DNA from: Streptomyces spinosus
Lineage (GTDB): Bacteria; Actinomycetota; Actinomycetes; Streptomycetales; Streptomycetaceae
NCBI RefSeq assembly: GCF_020400655.1
Contig: NZ_JAINRC010000007.1
Coordinates: forward strand, 186,001-250,000
DNA: 64,000 nt
Direction: 5' to 3'
The first letter of the stretch is position 1, and each line of letters opens with the position of its first letter. Positions 25,521 through 33,813 of this stretch are shown piece after piece. Made by a program: the position numbers and the translations under genes. The notes below the pieces were generated by a model, which was not told the origin of the DNA, searched no databases, and saw only the letters and a list, made by a program, of their open reading frames with translations.

Positions 25521-27233
25521 TCAGGCGTCGGAGTCGGGCTTGCTCCGCGCCGCGGCGTAGGCCTGGGACGGTGTCATGGGGACGCCGCCGTACGTGACCG
25601 TCCGGTAGGGGCTCACCTTGGCGCAGGTCTTGGCCTGGTCGGCGGTGGAGGCGTGGGCGCCTCCGACGGCGGCCTTGGTGTCGGCGGGCGGGGGCGCGGA
25701 CGAACCGCCCGGGTAGCTGGTGCCGCTCGGCCAGTCGCCGCCGATCACCAGGGTCAGGCCGCTGCCGGTGCCCTGCACCAGATGGGACGAGGGCAGGCCG
25801 AGCGCCTTGGCCACCGTCCGGGCCGCGGCCTTCTCGCCGGTTCCGTAGGTGAGGGTGGTGCTGCCGGCGGGGCTGGGGGCGTTGGCCGTCGTCGTGGCGG
25901 GGCTGAAGCCCTGGCCGGTCAGGGCGGTCGCGAGGGCGGAGGCGCGGCCGGTGATCGCGGTGCCGTTCTCTACCGTCACCGCGATCCCGGCCGCCGGCAC
26001 GGCGGAGGCGGTGGCCTTCGCCTTGGCGGTCGCGGAGGCCGCCGCGGACTTCTTGCCGGAGCCGGTGGTCAGGGCCTGGTCGTCGGCGATGGTGGCGAAC
26101 AGGCTCTTGGCGCCCGGGCCCACCACCACCCGGTCGCTGTCGCCGGGATCGGGGGCCGTCTGCATGGTGGTGAAGGTGATCCGCCTGGTGGGCACCTTGT
26201 TCACGTCGTCGGCGAGCGAGATCAGCTTCTTGACCGTGCCGAGGCCGTCGTCCACGGTCAGCGCCTTGGTGGCGGCGTCGGCGAGGTCGTAGACCGCGGT
26301 GGGGTCGGTGAGCGTGCCCGCGCTCTTGAACTTGCGGATCATCGCGCTGAGGAAGATGTGCTGCGAGACCGTGCGGCCGAGGTCGCTGCCGTCCCCGAAG
26401 CCGTGCCGGGAGCGGACGAACTCCAGGGCCGCGACGCCCTTGAGGGTGTGGGTGCCCTTGGACAGCTTCAGGTGGGAGTAGGTGTCGTAGACGTCGTCGC
26501 TGACGCACACGGAGACGCCGCCGACCGCGTCGGACATCTTCACGACGCCGGAGAAGTCGAGCTTGACGAAGTGGTCGATGGGTATGCCGGTGAGCTGGTG
26601 GACGGTGGCCACCTGGCAGGCGGGCCCGTACTGCAGCGCGCTGTTGATCTGGCCGTAGTAGCCGTTGGTGGACTGCCCCGACTCGCTGTCCTGGCAGGCC
26701 GGGACCTTGGTCATGGTGTCGCGGGGGATGCTCATGACGGTGGCGTTCGAGCGGTCGGCGGATATGTGCAGCACCATCTCCACGTCGGCGTTGCTGCCGG
26801 TCTGCACGCCGGTCTTCGCGCAGCCGCCGCCGAGCTTGCAGTCCGTCGCGCTGGTCCGGCCGTCGGAGCCCATGACCAGGATGTTGATGGGGGTGCGGCC
26901 GAAGGCGTCGGCCTTCTCCGAGCCGCCCTTGCCGTCCAGGGAGACGCTGTGGATGTTGCCGTTCAGGTGCTCGTAGAACCACCAGCCCGCGCCGGCGGTG
27001 ACCACGATCAGGACGGACAGGCCGATCCCGAGGATCTTCAGCACCCGCCTGCCGCGCCGTACCGGCCGGGCCCGGCGGGACCCTTTGCCGCCGCGCGCCC
27101 GCGAGGCCGCGCGGGCCGCGGCCCGGCCGCCCGGCGGACGCGCGCCGTCCGGCTCCGCCGCGCGCTGCCGGGGCACCCGCGCGCCACGGCTGCGCGTGCC
27201 GTGGCCCGCCGGCCCGTCCCACGGGTCGCTCAT
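25521..27233 (-). CDS. LytR-CpsA-Psr (LCP) family cell-wall ligase with LytR_C domain
   Basis: 570-residue type II membrane protein. A basic, disordered cytosolic tail (about 1-63) precedes one helix (64-87, VLKILGIGLSVLIVVTAGAG). The LCP catalytic domain (about 113-340) shows NILVMGSDGRT, NADVEMVLHISADRSNATVM, SIPRDTM and FVRSRHGFGDGSDLGRTVSQ with the conserved Asp and Arg residues. A C-terminal LytR_C domain (about 440-530, IAVTVENGTAITGRASALAT) follows. The family transfers polyprenyl-phosphate-linked glycopolymers to peptidoglycan. ATG at 27233 after GGAAGTGGGAG. It is convergent with the DUF1206 gene. Confidence 0.93.
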   Translation of the reverse strand: MSDPWDGPAGHGTRSRGARVPRQRAAEPDGARPPGGRAAARAASRARGGKGSRRARPVRRGRRVLKILGIGLSVLIVVTAGAGWWFYEHLNGNIHSVSLDGKGGSEKADAFGRTPINILVMGSDGRTSATDCKLGGGCAKTGVQTGSNADVEMVLHISADRSNATVMSIPRDTMTKVPACQDSESGQSTNGYYGQINSALQYGPACQVATVHQLTGIPIDHFVKLDFSGVVKMSDAVGGVSVCVSDDVYDTYSHLKLSKGTHTLKGVAALEFVRSRHGFGDGSDLGRTVSQHIFLSAMIRKFKSAGTLTDPTAVYDLADAATKALTVDDGLGTVKKLISLADDVNKVPTRRITFTTMQTAPDPGDSDRVVVGPGAKSLFATIADDQALTTGSGKKSAAASATAKAKATASAVPAAGIAVTVENGTAITGRASALATALTGQGFSPATTTANAPSPAGSTTLTYGTGEKAAARTVAKALGLPSSHLVQGTGSGLTLVIGGDWPSGTSYPGGSSAPPPADTKAAVGGAHASTADQAKTCAKVSPYRTVTYGGVPMTPSQAYAAARSKPDSDA

Positions 27234-27743
27234 CTCCCACTTCCCTGAACGGTCGGGCCTGCGGCACATCGGTTGCGTGGTTGCGCAATCTAGCAAACAC
27301 GTTGCCGGAACAGCGCGGATCCACAGCCGACGCACAGGCGAGGCCATCTCATCGCGAGGCCGTCCGCGTCCGGAGCGGCACGGCAGGCGGAGTGTACGTG
27401 CCCTTGGTAAGCGTCCGGCGTGAATCCCGCGCCGGGACGGAGCGGCGTACGCGCGCGGCCGGCCCCCGCCCGCCGCGGCATGGACCAGGTCATCCCGCCA
27501 CGGCATGGACCGGGGTCATGGCGTCCGGGCCGTCGACGCGGCGGATCCGCCGCCGGTCATCGCGACGGGGCGGAGCGGTCCGGCGGGCTTCAGCCGCGCC
27601 AGGTGCCGACCGAGGGCGGGCGGGGAGCGCCCATCCGGCCGACGTGGCACACGCGACACCGCTCTCCGGCCCGCGACCCGGCCCACATCGGACACAGCCG
27701 GACCGGTGCGGCGGAGGGCGCCGCGAGCACGTGCGCGAGGGTC

Positions 27744-27929
27744 GCGGACATCACGGCGGGCGCGGCCAGCACCACGACGGGCGCGGCCAGCACCGCCCAT
27801 GGGGTCGCGAGCACCGCAGCGGACGCGGCCGGCACCCCCACGGACGCCGCGGACACCACGGCCGCCGCGACCAGCACCCCCACTGAGGTCGCGATCACCA
27901 CAGCGGGCGCGGCCGGCGCCTCCGCGGGC
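27744..27929. repeat. Degenerate ~21-bp tandem repeats in a gene-free stretch
   Basis: About nine imperfect units of roughly 21 bp (18-24), built on GCGGCC-AGCACC-nnn-GCGGGC, run head to tail. The surrounding stretch 27234-28027 has no convincing gene: frames open on both strands are low-complexity (Ala/Thr-rich one way, Val/Ala-rich the other) and have no ribosome site. The repeats may be the relic of a Thr/Ala-rich surface protein, or a slippage-prone spacer. Confidence 0.6.
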
Positions 27930-27958
27930 GGGTCCTGGAGACCCCGGCCTTCCCTCAC

Positions 27959-28022
27959 GGCGGACCGGGCGGGGCCGCGTTCGCCGCTCCGGCGGACCGG
28001 GCGGGGCCGCGTTCGCCGCTCC
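27959..28022. repeat. Exact 32-bp tandem duplication
   Basis: The 32 bases at 27959-27990 are repeated without change at 27991-28022, directly downstream of the methyltransferase gene that ends at 28028 on the minus strand. Each unit contains GGCGGACCGGGCGGGGCC. Exact identity suggests a recent slippage event. Confidence 0.9.
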
Positions 28023-28027
28023 GTGGT

Positions 28028-29074
28028 CTACGGCCGGATCTCGTACACCGCGTTGAAGGGGGTCTGCGTGGCCCTGCGGAAGCGGGTGAAGCCCGCCTCG
28101 GTGGCCATCTCGCGGACGGCCGCCTCGCCGGCCTGCGCGCCCAGGGCGTAACCGCCCTGCTGGGACAGGGCGTTGGGCACGCACAGGAACGTGGAGGCGC
28201 TGTAGTACAGCCGGCCCACCGGGTGGAAGTTCTCCTCGACGCGGTCGGACGCGAGCGGTTCCACGAGGAGCCACGTGCCGTCCGCGGCGAGCGCTTCGCG
28301 CGCCCGTCGGGCGGCCCCCAGCGGGTCGCCCATGTCGTGCAGGCAGTCGAACATCGCCACCAGGTCGTAGTCCGCCCCCTCGAAGGTCTGCGCGGTGGCC
28401 ACCTGGAAGGTGACGCGCCCGGCGACGCCGGCCTCGGCGGCCCTCTTACGCGCCAGCGCGATCGACTCGCCGTGGTAGTCGGACCCCACGACCTCCGTGC
28501 GCGGATACGCCTCGGCCAGCAGGATCGACGACGAGCCGAGACCGCATCCCACGTCGGCGACCCGGGCCCCGGCGGTCAGCTTCGCGTCGACCCCGTCCAG
28601 GGCCGGGATCCAGTTCGGGACCAGCTCGGCCTCGTAACCGGCGCGGAAGAAGGCGTCCACCCCGAAGAACACCTCGGCGTCGTGTTCGTGCCAGCCGACG
28701 CCCTCGCCGGTGCGGAAGGCCTCGGCGATGCGGGGCTCGGCGCGCAGCGTGCCGAGCGCGAAGCGGAAGGCGGCGGCGACGTCGGGACCGTGCGGGTCGG
28801 CCAGGCAGAACGCCTGCTCCTCGCCCAGCGAGAACCGGCCGGTCGCCGGGTCGTACTCGGCGTATCCGCCGGCGGCCTGGCCGCGCAGCCACTCGGTGAG
28901 GTAACGCGGATGGCACCGCGTGCGTGCGGCGAACTCCTCGGGTGTCGCCGGGCCCTCGGCGAGTGCCCGGTACAGGCCGAGCCGGTGCCCCAGCGCGATG
29001 CTGCCGGCGGCCTCGGTGGACGCGAGGTCGGTGACGAAGCGGTCCAGGAACCGCTTGGTCCTCTCCTGATCCAT
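28028..29074 (-). CDS. Class I SAM-dependent methyltransferase with N-terminal winged-helix domain
   Basis: 348-residue protein. The N-terminal ~100 residues resemble the winged-helix dimerisation domain of Rv2258c-type methyltransferases (LGHRLGLYRALAEGPATPEE). Then comes the Rossmann core with motif I VADVGCGLGSSS near residue 170, GSDYHGESIALA and MFDCLHDMGDP. The acceptor substrate is unknown; relatives act on small molecules. ATG at 29074 after GGAAGGAAG. It stands alone and is divergent from the STAS gene. Confidence 0.9.
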   Translation of the reverse strand: MDQERTKRFLDRFVTDLASTEAAGSIALGHRLGLYRALAEGPATPEEFAARTRCHPRYLTEWLRGQAAGGYAEYDPATGRFSLGEEQAFCLADPHGPDVAAAFRFALGTLRAEPRIAEAFRTGEGVGWHEHDAEVFFGVDAFFRAGYEAELVPNWIPALDGVDAKLTAGARVADVGCGLGSSSILLAEAYPRTEVVGSDYHGESIALARKRAAEAGVAGRVTFQVATAQTFEGADYDLVAMFDCLHDMGDPLGAARRAREALAADGTWLLVEPLASDRVEENFHPVGRLYYSASTFLCVPNALSQQGGYALGAQAGEAAVREMATEAGFTRFRRATQTPFNAVYEIRP

Positions 29075-29350
29075 CCCGGTTCTTCCTTCCCGTCGGCCGG
29101 GTCGGGCCGTCACATCAGGGAAGGCTCATGGCTCGGCCGTCCTCGACGGGACTCCTGGCCACCTCAGCCTATGTCCGCCACCGGCCCGACGCCCTCCCGG
29201 ACCGCGCGGCGCGGAGCCCCGCCGTCCTCGCGCGCCCCGGCGGTCACCAGGCGGCCGCAGGGGCCGGCCTGCATCCTCCGGGCGATCCTGGGCAGCCTGA
29301 CGGGAAGGGAAGCTCTGGGCAAGGATCGGGTGAGCGTGGACGAGGGACGC

Positions 29351-29719
29351 GTGGCAGACACGGCAGACACGAACGAGCAGGCGGGGCCGGAGCCGCTGTC
29401 GGTCACGCGGACCGACGTGGACGGTGTCACCGTCGTCACGGTGACCGGTGAGGTCGACCACCACACCTCCGGCGCCCTCCGCAGGGCTCTCGCCCCCGCG
29501 GACCCCGACGGCACGCGTACCGTCGCGGACCTCAGCGGTGTGCCGTTCATGGACTCCAGCGGCATCAACGTCCTCATAGCCGCCCATCAGGCCCACGCCC
29601 CGGGGGGCTGGCTGCGTCTGGCGGGCGTACGGCGGCCCGTCCTGCGCACCCTGGAGATCGTCGGCCTCACCCCCCTCCTCGCCTGCTACCCCAGCGTGCA
29701 CGACGCACTGGGAGGCTGA
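29351..29719 (+). CDS. STAS-domain anti-anti-sigma factor
   Basis: 122-residue protein of the anti-sigma-factor antagonist family, which partners a serine kinase/anti-sigma factor. The phosphorylatable Ser is in FMDSSGINVLIAAHQ, and the strand VTVVTVTGEVDHHTS opens the domain. No anti-sigma kinase is adjacent. The start is set at the GTG at 29351 with GAGGGAC 4 nt upstream; a GTG at 29330 is an alternative. It ends 24 bp from the convergent Clp ATPase gene. Confidence 0.88.
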   Translation: MADTADTNEQAGPEPLSVTRTDVDGVTVVTVTGEVDHHTSGALRRALAPADPDGTRTVADLSGVPFMDSSGINVLIAAHQAHAPGGWLRLAGVRRPVLRTLEIVGLTPLLACYPSVHDALGG

Positions 29720-29743
29720 GGGGCGCGCCGGGGACTTGCTCTC

Positions 29744-32257
29744 TCAGCCTTCCCGGGACGGCGGTTCACCGGAGCCGCTTTTGCGTACCGTGCAGTGCAG
29801 CGAGTCGTCGCGGACCTCGGCGACGATCGTGTCGCCCGGGTCGGCCTCGCCGCCGAGCAGCAGGCCGGCGATGCGGTTGTCGAGTTCCGCCTGGATCGTG
29901 CGGCGCAGCGGGCGCGCGCCGAACTCCGGCTGGTGGCCGTGGGCGATGAGGAGCTTCTTGGCCGCTTCCGTGACCTCCAGGTCCAGGCCCTGCGCGCGCA
30001 CCTTGCGCCTGCTCTGGTCCAGCAGGTGGTCCACGATCTGCCCGAGGTCGTCCTCGGTCAGGGCGTGGAAGACGATGATGTCGTCGATCCGGTTGAGGAA
30101 CTCCGGCAGGAACCGCGAGCGCAGGTCCTCCATCAACTCGTCCTTGAGTGCGGAGACATCGCCCTTGTGCTCCAGGATGCGGCGCGCGCCGATGTTGGAC
30201 GTCATGATGACGACGCAGTGCCGGAAGTCGACGGTGCGGCCCTGGGCGTCGGTCAGCCGCCCGTCGTCCAGGATCTGCAACAGTGTGTTGAAGACGTCGG
30301 GGTGGGCCTTCTCCACCTCGTCGAAGAGCACCACGCTGTAGGGCCGGCGGCGGACCTTCTCGGTGAGCTGGCCCGCTTCCTCGTAGCCGACGTATCCGGG
30401 AGGGGCGCCGACCAGCCGGGCGACGGTGTGCTTCTCCTGGAACTCGCTCATGTCGAACCGGATCATCCGGTCCTCCTCGCCGAACAGCAGGGCGGCGAGG
30501 GTCTTGGCGAGTTCGGTCTTGCCGACACCGGTCGGGCCGAGGAAGAGGAAGGAGCCGACGGGGCGGCGGGGGTCGCCCATGCCGGCGCGGTTGCGGCGCA
30601 CGGCCTGCGAGACGGCGGTGACCGCCTCGTCCTGGCCGACGATCCGCGCGTGCATCTCCTCTTCGAGCCGGAGCAGTCTCTCCTTCTCGCCGGCGGTGAG
30701 CTGGGAGACCGGGATGCCGGTGCGGCGGGAGACGACGTCGGCGATGTCGGAGGCCGTGACGGAGACGACGCCCTCGCGGCGCTCCTCGATGCCGGCGAGT
30801 TCCCCCTCCGCCTCGGCGATCTCCCGCTTCAGCTCCGAGGCCTTCTCGAAGTCCTCGGCGGAGACGGCCTGTTCGAGTTCACGGCGCAGCCTGGCGATAC
30901 GGTCCTCGCGGCTGACGATCTCCGTGGAGCGTCCGGCGCTGCGCAGCCGCACCCGGGCACCTGCCTGGTCCATCACGTCGATGGCCTTGTCCGGCAGGAA
31001 GCGGTCGCTGATGTACCGGTCGGACAGTTCGGCGGCGGCGACCAGGGCCTCGTCGTCGAAGCGGACCTGGTGGTGCGCCTCGTAGGAGTCGCGGAGCCCT
31101 TCGAGGATCTGCACCGTCTCCTCGACCGTGGGCTCGGGCACCATCACGGGCTGGAACCGGCGTTCCAGGGCGGCGTCCTTCTCGATGTACTTGCGGTACT
31201 CGTCGATGGTCGTCGCGCCCACGACGTGGAGTTCACCGCGCGCGAGCGCGGGTTTGAGCATGTTGCCCGCGTCCATGGAGCCCTCGCCGGTGGCGCCGGC
31301 GCCGACGACCGTGTGCAGTTCGTCGATGAAGAGGATGATGTCGCCGCTGGCCGCCTGGACGTCCTCGATGACCTTCTTGAGCCGTTCCTCGAACTGTCCG
31401 CGGTACTGCGCGCCCGCCACCATGCCCGACAGGTCCAGCGAGACGACACGCTTGTTCTTCAGGACGTCGGGGACCTCGCCCGCCACGATGCGCTGGGCGA
31501 GGCCCTCCACGATGGCGGTCTTGCCGACTCCGGGTTCGCCGATGAGCACCGGGTTGTTCTTGGAGCGGCGGGAGAGGATCTCGACGGTCTGCTCGATCTC
31601 CTCGGCCCGGCCGACCACCGGGTCGAGCTTGCCGGCCTTGGCCTCCTCGGTCAGGTCGCGGCCGTACTCGTCCAGGGTCGTGGCCGGCTTCTTCCGTTCG
31701 GCGGGGGCCCCTTCGGCGCGCGCCGCCGGCTGTTCGGTCAGGCCCGCGACGCGCTCGGTGTCCAGGCCCTCGGCACGCAGCATCCGGGCCGCGCCCGTGT
31801 CGCTGTCGCCGAGCAGGGCGCCGAGGATGTGCTCGGGACCGATGTAGGAGACGCCGGCCGCCTGCGACCGGGCGTAGGCGGCGCCGAGGGTGCGTTTGGC
31901 CGCCGGGGTGAGGCCCGGCTGTGCGGAGGGTTCGGCGGACTCGCGCGGGAGGACCTTGGCCAGCTCGGCGGCGACCGTGTCGGGGTCCACGCCCAGCTGG
32001 GACAGGAGCCGGCGTGAGGGGTCGACCTGGGTGGCCGCCCAGAGCAGGTGCTCGGTGTCCAGGTCGGAGGTGCCGTCGTCGGCGGCGCGCTGCGCGGCCA
32101 GGTTCAGCAGCTGCCGGGAAGAATCCGTCAGCAGCCGTCCGATGGGCACGCGCTGCACGGCGGGGGGCGATGACGTCGGCGACATTCCGAAGAAACGATT
32201 CAGCAGCTCGTTGAACGCATCCGAGGAACCGAACGGCGCACCGAACGACATCGACAT
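29744..32257 (-). CDS. ClpC/ClpB-like AAA+ unfoldase without a ClpP-docking loop
   Basis: 837-residue double-AAA+ protein. Order: a Ser/Phe/Met-rich leader (1-35), a duplicated Clp N domain (about 36-150), D1 with Walker A GEPGVGKT and Walker B ILFIDELH, a short middle region with a UVR-like helix (EDFEKASELKREIAEAEGEL), then D2 with GPTGVGKT and VVLFDEVEKAHPD. The length and short middle domain fit ClpC, not ClpB. In D2, between TSNIGARRILEH and FLPEFLNRID, the usual LGF/IGF loop that docks ClpP is absent. It may be a disaggregase-like machine or use another partner. ATG at 32257 after AGGAGCTGTC. Confidence 0.9.
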   Translation of the reverse strand: MSMSFGAPFGSSDAFNELLNRFFGMSPTSSPPAVQRVPIGRLLTDSSRQLLNLAAQRAADDGTSDLDTEHLLWAATQVDPSRRLLSQLGVDPDTVAAELAKVLPRESAEPSAQPGLTPAAKRTLGAAYARSQAAGVSYIGPEHILGALLGDSDTGAARMLRAEGLDTERVAGLTEQPAARAEGAPAERKKPATTLDEYGRDLTEEAKAGKLDPVVGRAEEIEQTVEILSRRSKNNPVLIGEPGVGKTAIVEGLAQRIVAGEVPDVLKNKRVVSLDLSGMVAGAQYRGQFEERLKKVIEDVQAASGDIILFIDELHTVVGAGATGEGSMDAGNMLKPALARGELHVVGATTIDEYRKYIEKDAALERRFQPVMVPEPTVEETVQILEGLRDSYEAHHQVRFDDEALVAAAELSDRYISDRFLPDKAIDVMDQAGARVRLRSAGRSTEIVSREDRIARLRRELEQAVSAEDFEKASELKREIAEAEGELAGIEERREGVVSVTASDIADVVSRRTGIPVSQLTAGEKERLLRLEEEMHARIVGQDEAVTAVSQAVRRNRAGMGDPRRPVGSFLFLGPTGVGKTELAKTLAALLFGEEDRMIRFDMSEFQEKHTVARLVGAPPGYVGYEEAGQLTEKVRRRPYSVVLFDEVEKAHPDVFNTLLQILDDGRLTDAQGRTVDFRHCVVIMTSNIGARRILEHKGDVSALKDELMEDLRSRFLPEFLNRIDDIIVFHALTEDDLGQIVDHLLDQSRRKVRAQGLDLEVTEAAKKLLIAHGHQPEFGARPLRRTIQAELDNRIAGLLLGGEADPGDTIVAEVRDDSLHCTVRKSGSGEPPSREG

Positions 32258-32416
32258 GACAGCTCCTGGTACGGCGGAAGCAGCAGCGGTATCGAGGCCC
32301 CCGGACGGCCCCTACTCACTGAACCCCCGTCGGGACGGCCCCGCAACCGGAAGGGACCGGCATGGGATCCGGCCCGCCGTCCGCACGCGGGGCCGACGGC
32401 ACACTCCCTGCCACGG

Positions 32417-32442
32417 CCCGCGGTTCCCCGGCCGGCCGCGGG
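32417..32442. terminator. Hairpin downstream of the Nudix-like gene
   Basis: CCCGCGG and CCGCGGG pair around a 12-base loop just beyond the stop of the minus-strand Nudix-like gene. The 188-bp gap between that stop and the Clp start (32258-32445) holds no gene. No HspR- or ClgR-type operator was recognised there. Confidence 0.4.
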
Positions 32443-32445
32443 TGT

Positions 32446-32814
32446 TCACACGGGGGTGTGCCCCCGCAGGTACGTGCGCACGCTCGCCGGCAGCGGCGTG
32501 CCGGCGGTCTCCTCCATCGGTGCCCAGCGCACCTGCTCCGGTGCGAAGCGGCCCCCGTCCGACGGTGACCCGCTCAGCAGCTGGCAGACCACGGCCGTCT
32601 CCCCCGCCGCGTCCCGCGGCTCCAGCGGCTCGGTGCCGTCGACCAGGTAACCGGTCAGCTCGTAGACGGCACGGGCCGCCGTGGCCTGGGCGCTCTCGGC
32701 CGGTTCCGGGGTGCCCGAGGGCAGTGCCCAGCCGTCTCCCTCCGGCACCAGCAGCAGCCGCCCGTCGTACACGACGACCGCCCGCACCACACCCTCGGCC
32801 TGCTCCAGCGACAT
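32446..32814 (-). CDS. Nudix-fold protein with a degenerate Nudix box
   Basis: 122-residue protein with the Nudix layout: strand VVRAVVVYDGRLLLVPEGDG and W-LP-G before the box, then G-x5-E-x7-R at residues 40-54. The rest of the box reads RAVYELTGY, where REUxEExGU is expected. Two of the metal-binding Glu positions are therefore lost (Ala and Leu), so hydrolase activity is doubtful. It may be a binding protein. The ATG at 32814 has GGGGAGGGGAG upstream and is preferred over a GTG at 32835. It lies between the Clp gene and the lipid operon, on the same strand. Confidence 0.75.
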   Translation of the reverse strand: MSLEQAEGVVRAVVVYDGRLLLVPEGDGWALPSGTPEPAESAQATAARAVYELTGYLVDGTEPLEPRDAAGETAVVCQLLSGSPSDGGRFAPEQVRWAPMEETAGTPLPASVRTYLRGHTPV

Positions 32815-32892
32815 ATGGCTCCCCTCCCCAGGCACTCCTTGCCTACCCAGCGGCGCGCGGGTGATGCGCCGTGAACGCCGGTGCGGTGCGCG

Positions 32893-33774
32893 TCAGTACA
32901 GCACCGGCAGGTCCCCGGGGCGTACCCGCAGCGTCACCGGCAGGGTGGCCTCCACCTCGCCGTCGGCGCCGTAGGGGACGGGCCGGCCCGCCTCGATGCG
33001 CAGTTCGCGGCCGCGCAGGACGCTCACCTCGGGGCGGCGGACGTGGGCGCCGGTCTTCAGCTCGTTCATCAGGGTGAAGAACAGCCGGCGCGGGGCCTCG
33101 CGGATCAGCACGAGGTCCAGCAGGCCGTCGTCGACGCGCGCGCCGGGCGCGATGAGCCGGCCGGAGCCGTAATAAGGGGAGTTGGCCGCGACGACGGTGT
33201 AGCCGCGGTGGGTGTGTTCCGCCCCGTCGACGGTGACGCGGTAGTCGGCCGCCCGCCAGGTGGTCACGGCGCGCAGGCCGCCCGCGTAGTAGGAGGCGGC
33301 ACCGCGCAGCAGCCGGGCGTTGTTGGCGTGCCGGTTGGCCAACGCGTCGACGCCGGCGTACACGCTGCCGAGGACCACCGTGCGCGGATGCGCGGCCGAC
33401 TCCACCTCGATCGTGTCGACGGGCCGGGGCTCGGCGTGCAGCAGGACGCCGGCGAGCGCGGCCGGGTCGGCGGGCAGGCCGAGCGCGCGGGCGAAGTCGT
33501 TGCCGCGTCCGGCCGGTACGAGGCCCAGGACGGTTCCGGTACCGCTGAGCGCGCCGCCGATGCCGCCCGCGATGCCGTCGCCGCCCACGGCCAGGACGAC
33601 GCGGCCGCGCGCACCGGCCGCGCGGGCGATGTCCTGGGCGTGGGCGAGGCTGTGGCTGTACTCCGTCTCCAGTTCGGCCCCGCCCTCGCGGAGCAGCCGG
33701 GCCAGCCGGAGCAGGGTCGCCGCCCCGGTGGAGCCGCCCGCGGTGGGGTTGACGACGGCGGTGAACTGGCGCAT
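32893..33774 (-). CDS. Diacylglycerol/lipid kinase family protein
   Basis: 293-residue DAGK_cat protein. The nucleotide loop VVLAVGGDGIAGGI (GGDG at 64-67), the N-terminal VNPTAGG and the LVPAGRGNDFARALG motif are all in place. The C-terminal half has the TVVAANSPYYGSGRLIAPGA segment with the usual acidic residues. It would phosphorylate a lipid or sphingoid/ether-lipid alcohol with ATP at the membrane surface. It follows the alkyl-DHAP-synthase-like gene after 39 nt on the same strand, so the two are probably one operon. ATG at 33774. Confidence 0.92.
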   Translation of the reverse strand: MRQFTAVVNPTAGGSTGAATLLRLARLLREGGAELETEYSHSLAHAQDIARAAGARGRVVLAVGGDGIAGGIGGALSGTGTVLGLVPAGRGNDFARALGLPADPAALAGVLLHAEPRPVDTIEVESAAHPRTVVLGSVYAGVDALANRHANNARLLRGAASYYAGGLRAVTTWRAADYRVTVDGAEHTHRGYTVVAANSPYYGSGRLIAPGARVDDGLLDLVLIREAPRRLFFTLMNELKTGAHVRRPEVSVLRGRELRIEAGRPVPYGADGEVEATLPVTLRVRPGDLPVLY

Positions 33775-33813
33775 CGGTGGGCCTTTCGAGGCAGGCGGAC
33801 GGATCGGGTGGGG

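Noticed and set aside
27590..27958. A 122-codon Val/Ala-rich minus-strand frame as a membrane protein gene
   Set aside because: It is made of imperfect DNA repeats, has no ribosome site and is matched by an equally open frame on the other strand.
32258..32445. An HspR (HAIR) or ClgR operator before the Clp ATPase
   Set aside because: Neither the CTTGAG-n-CTCAAG type repeat nor a ClgR-like motif is present in the gap.
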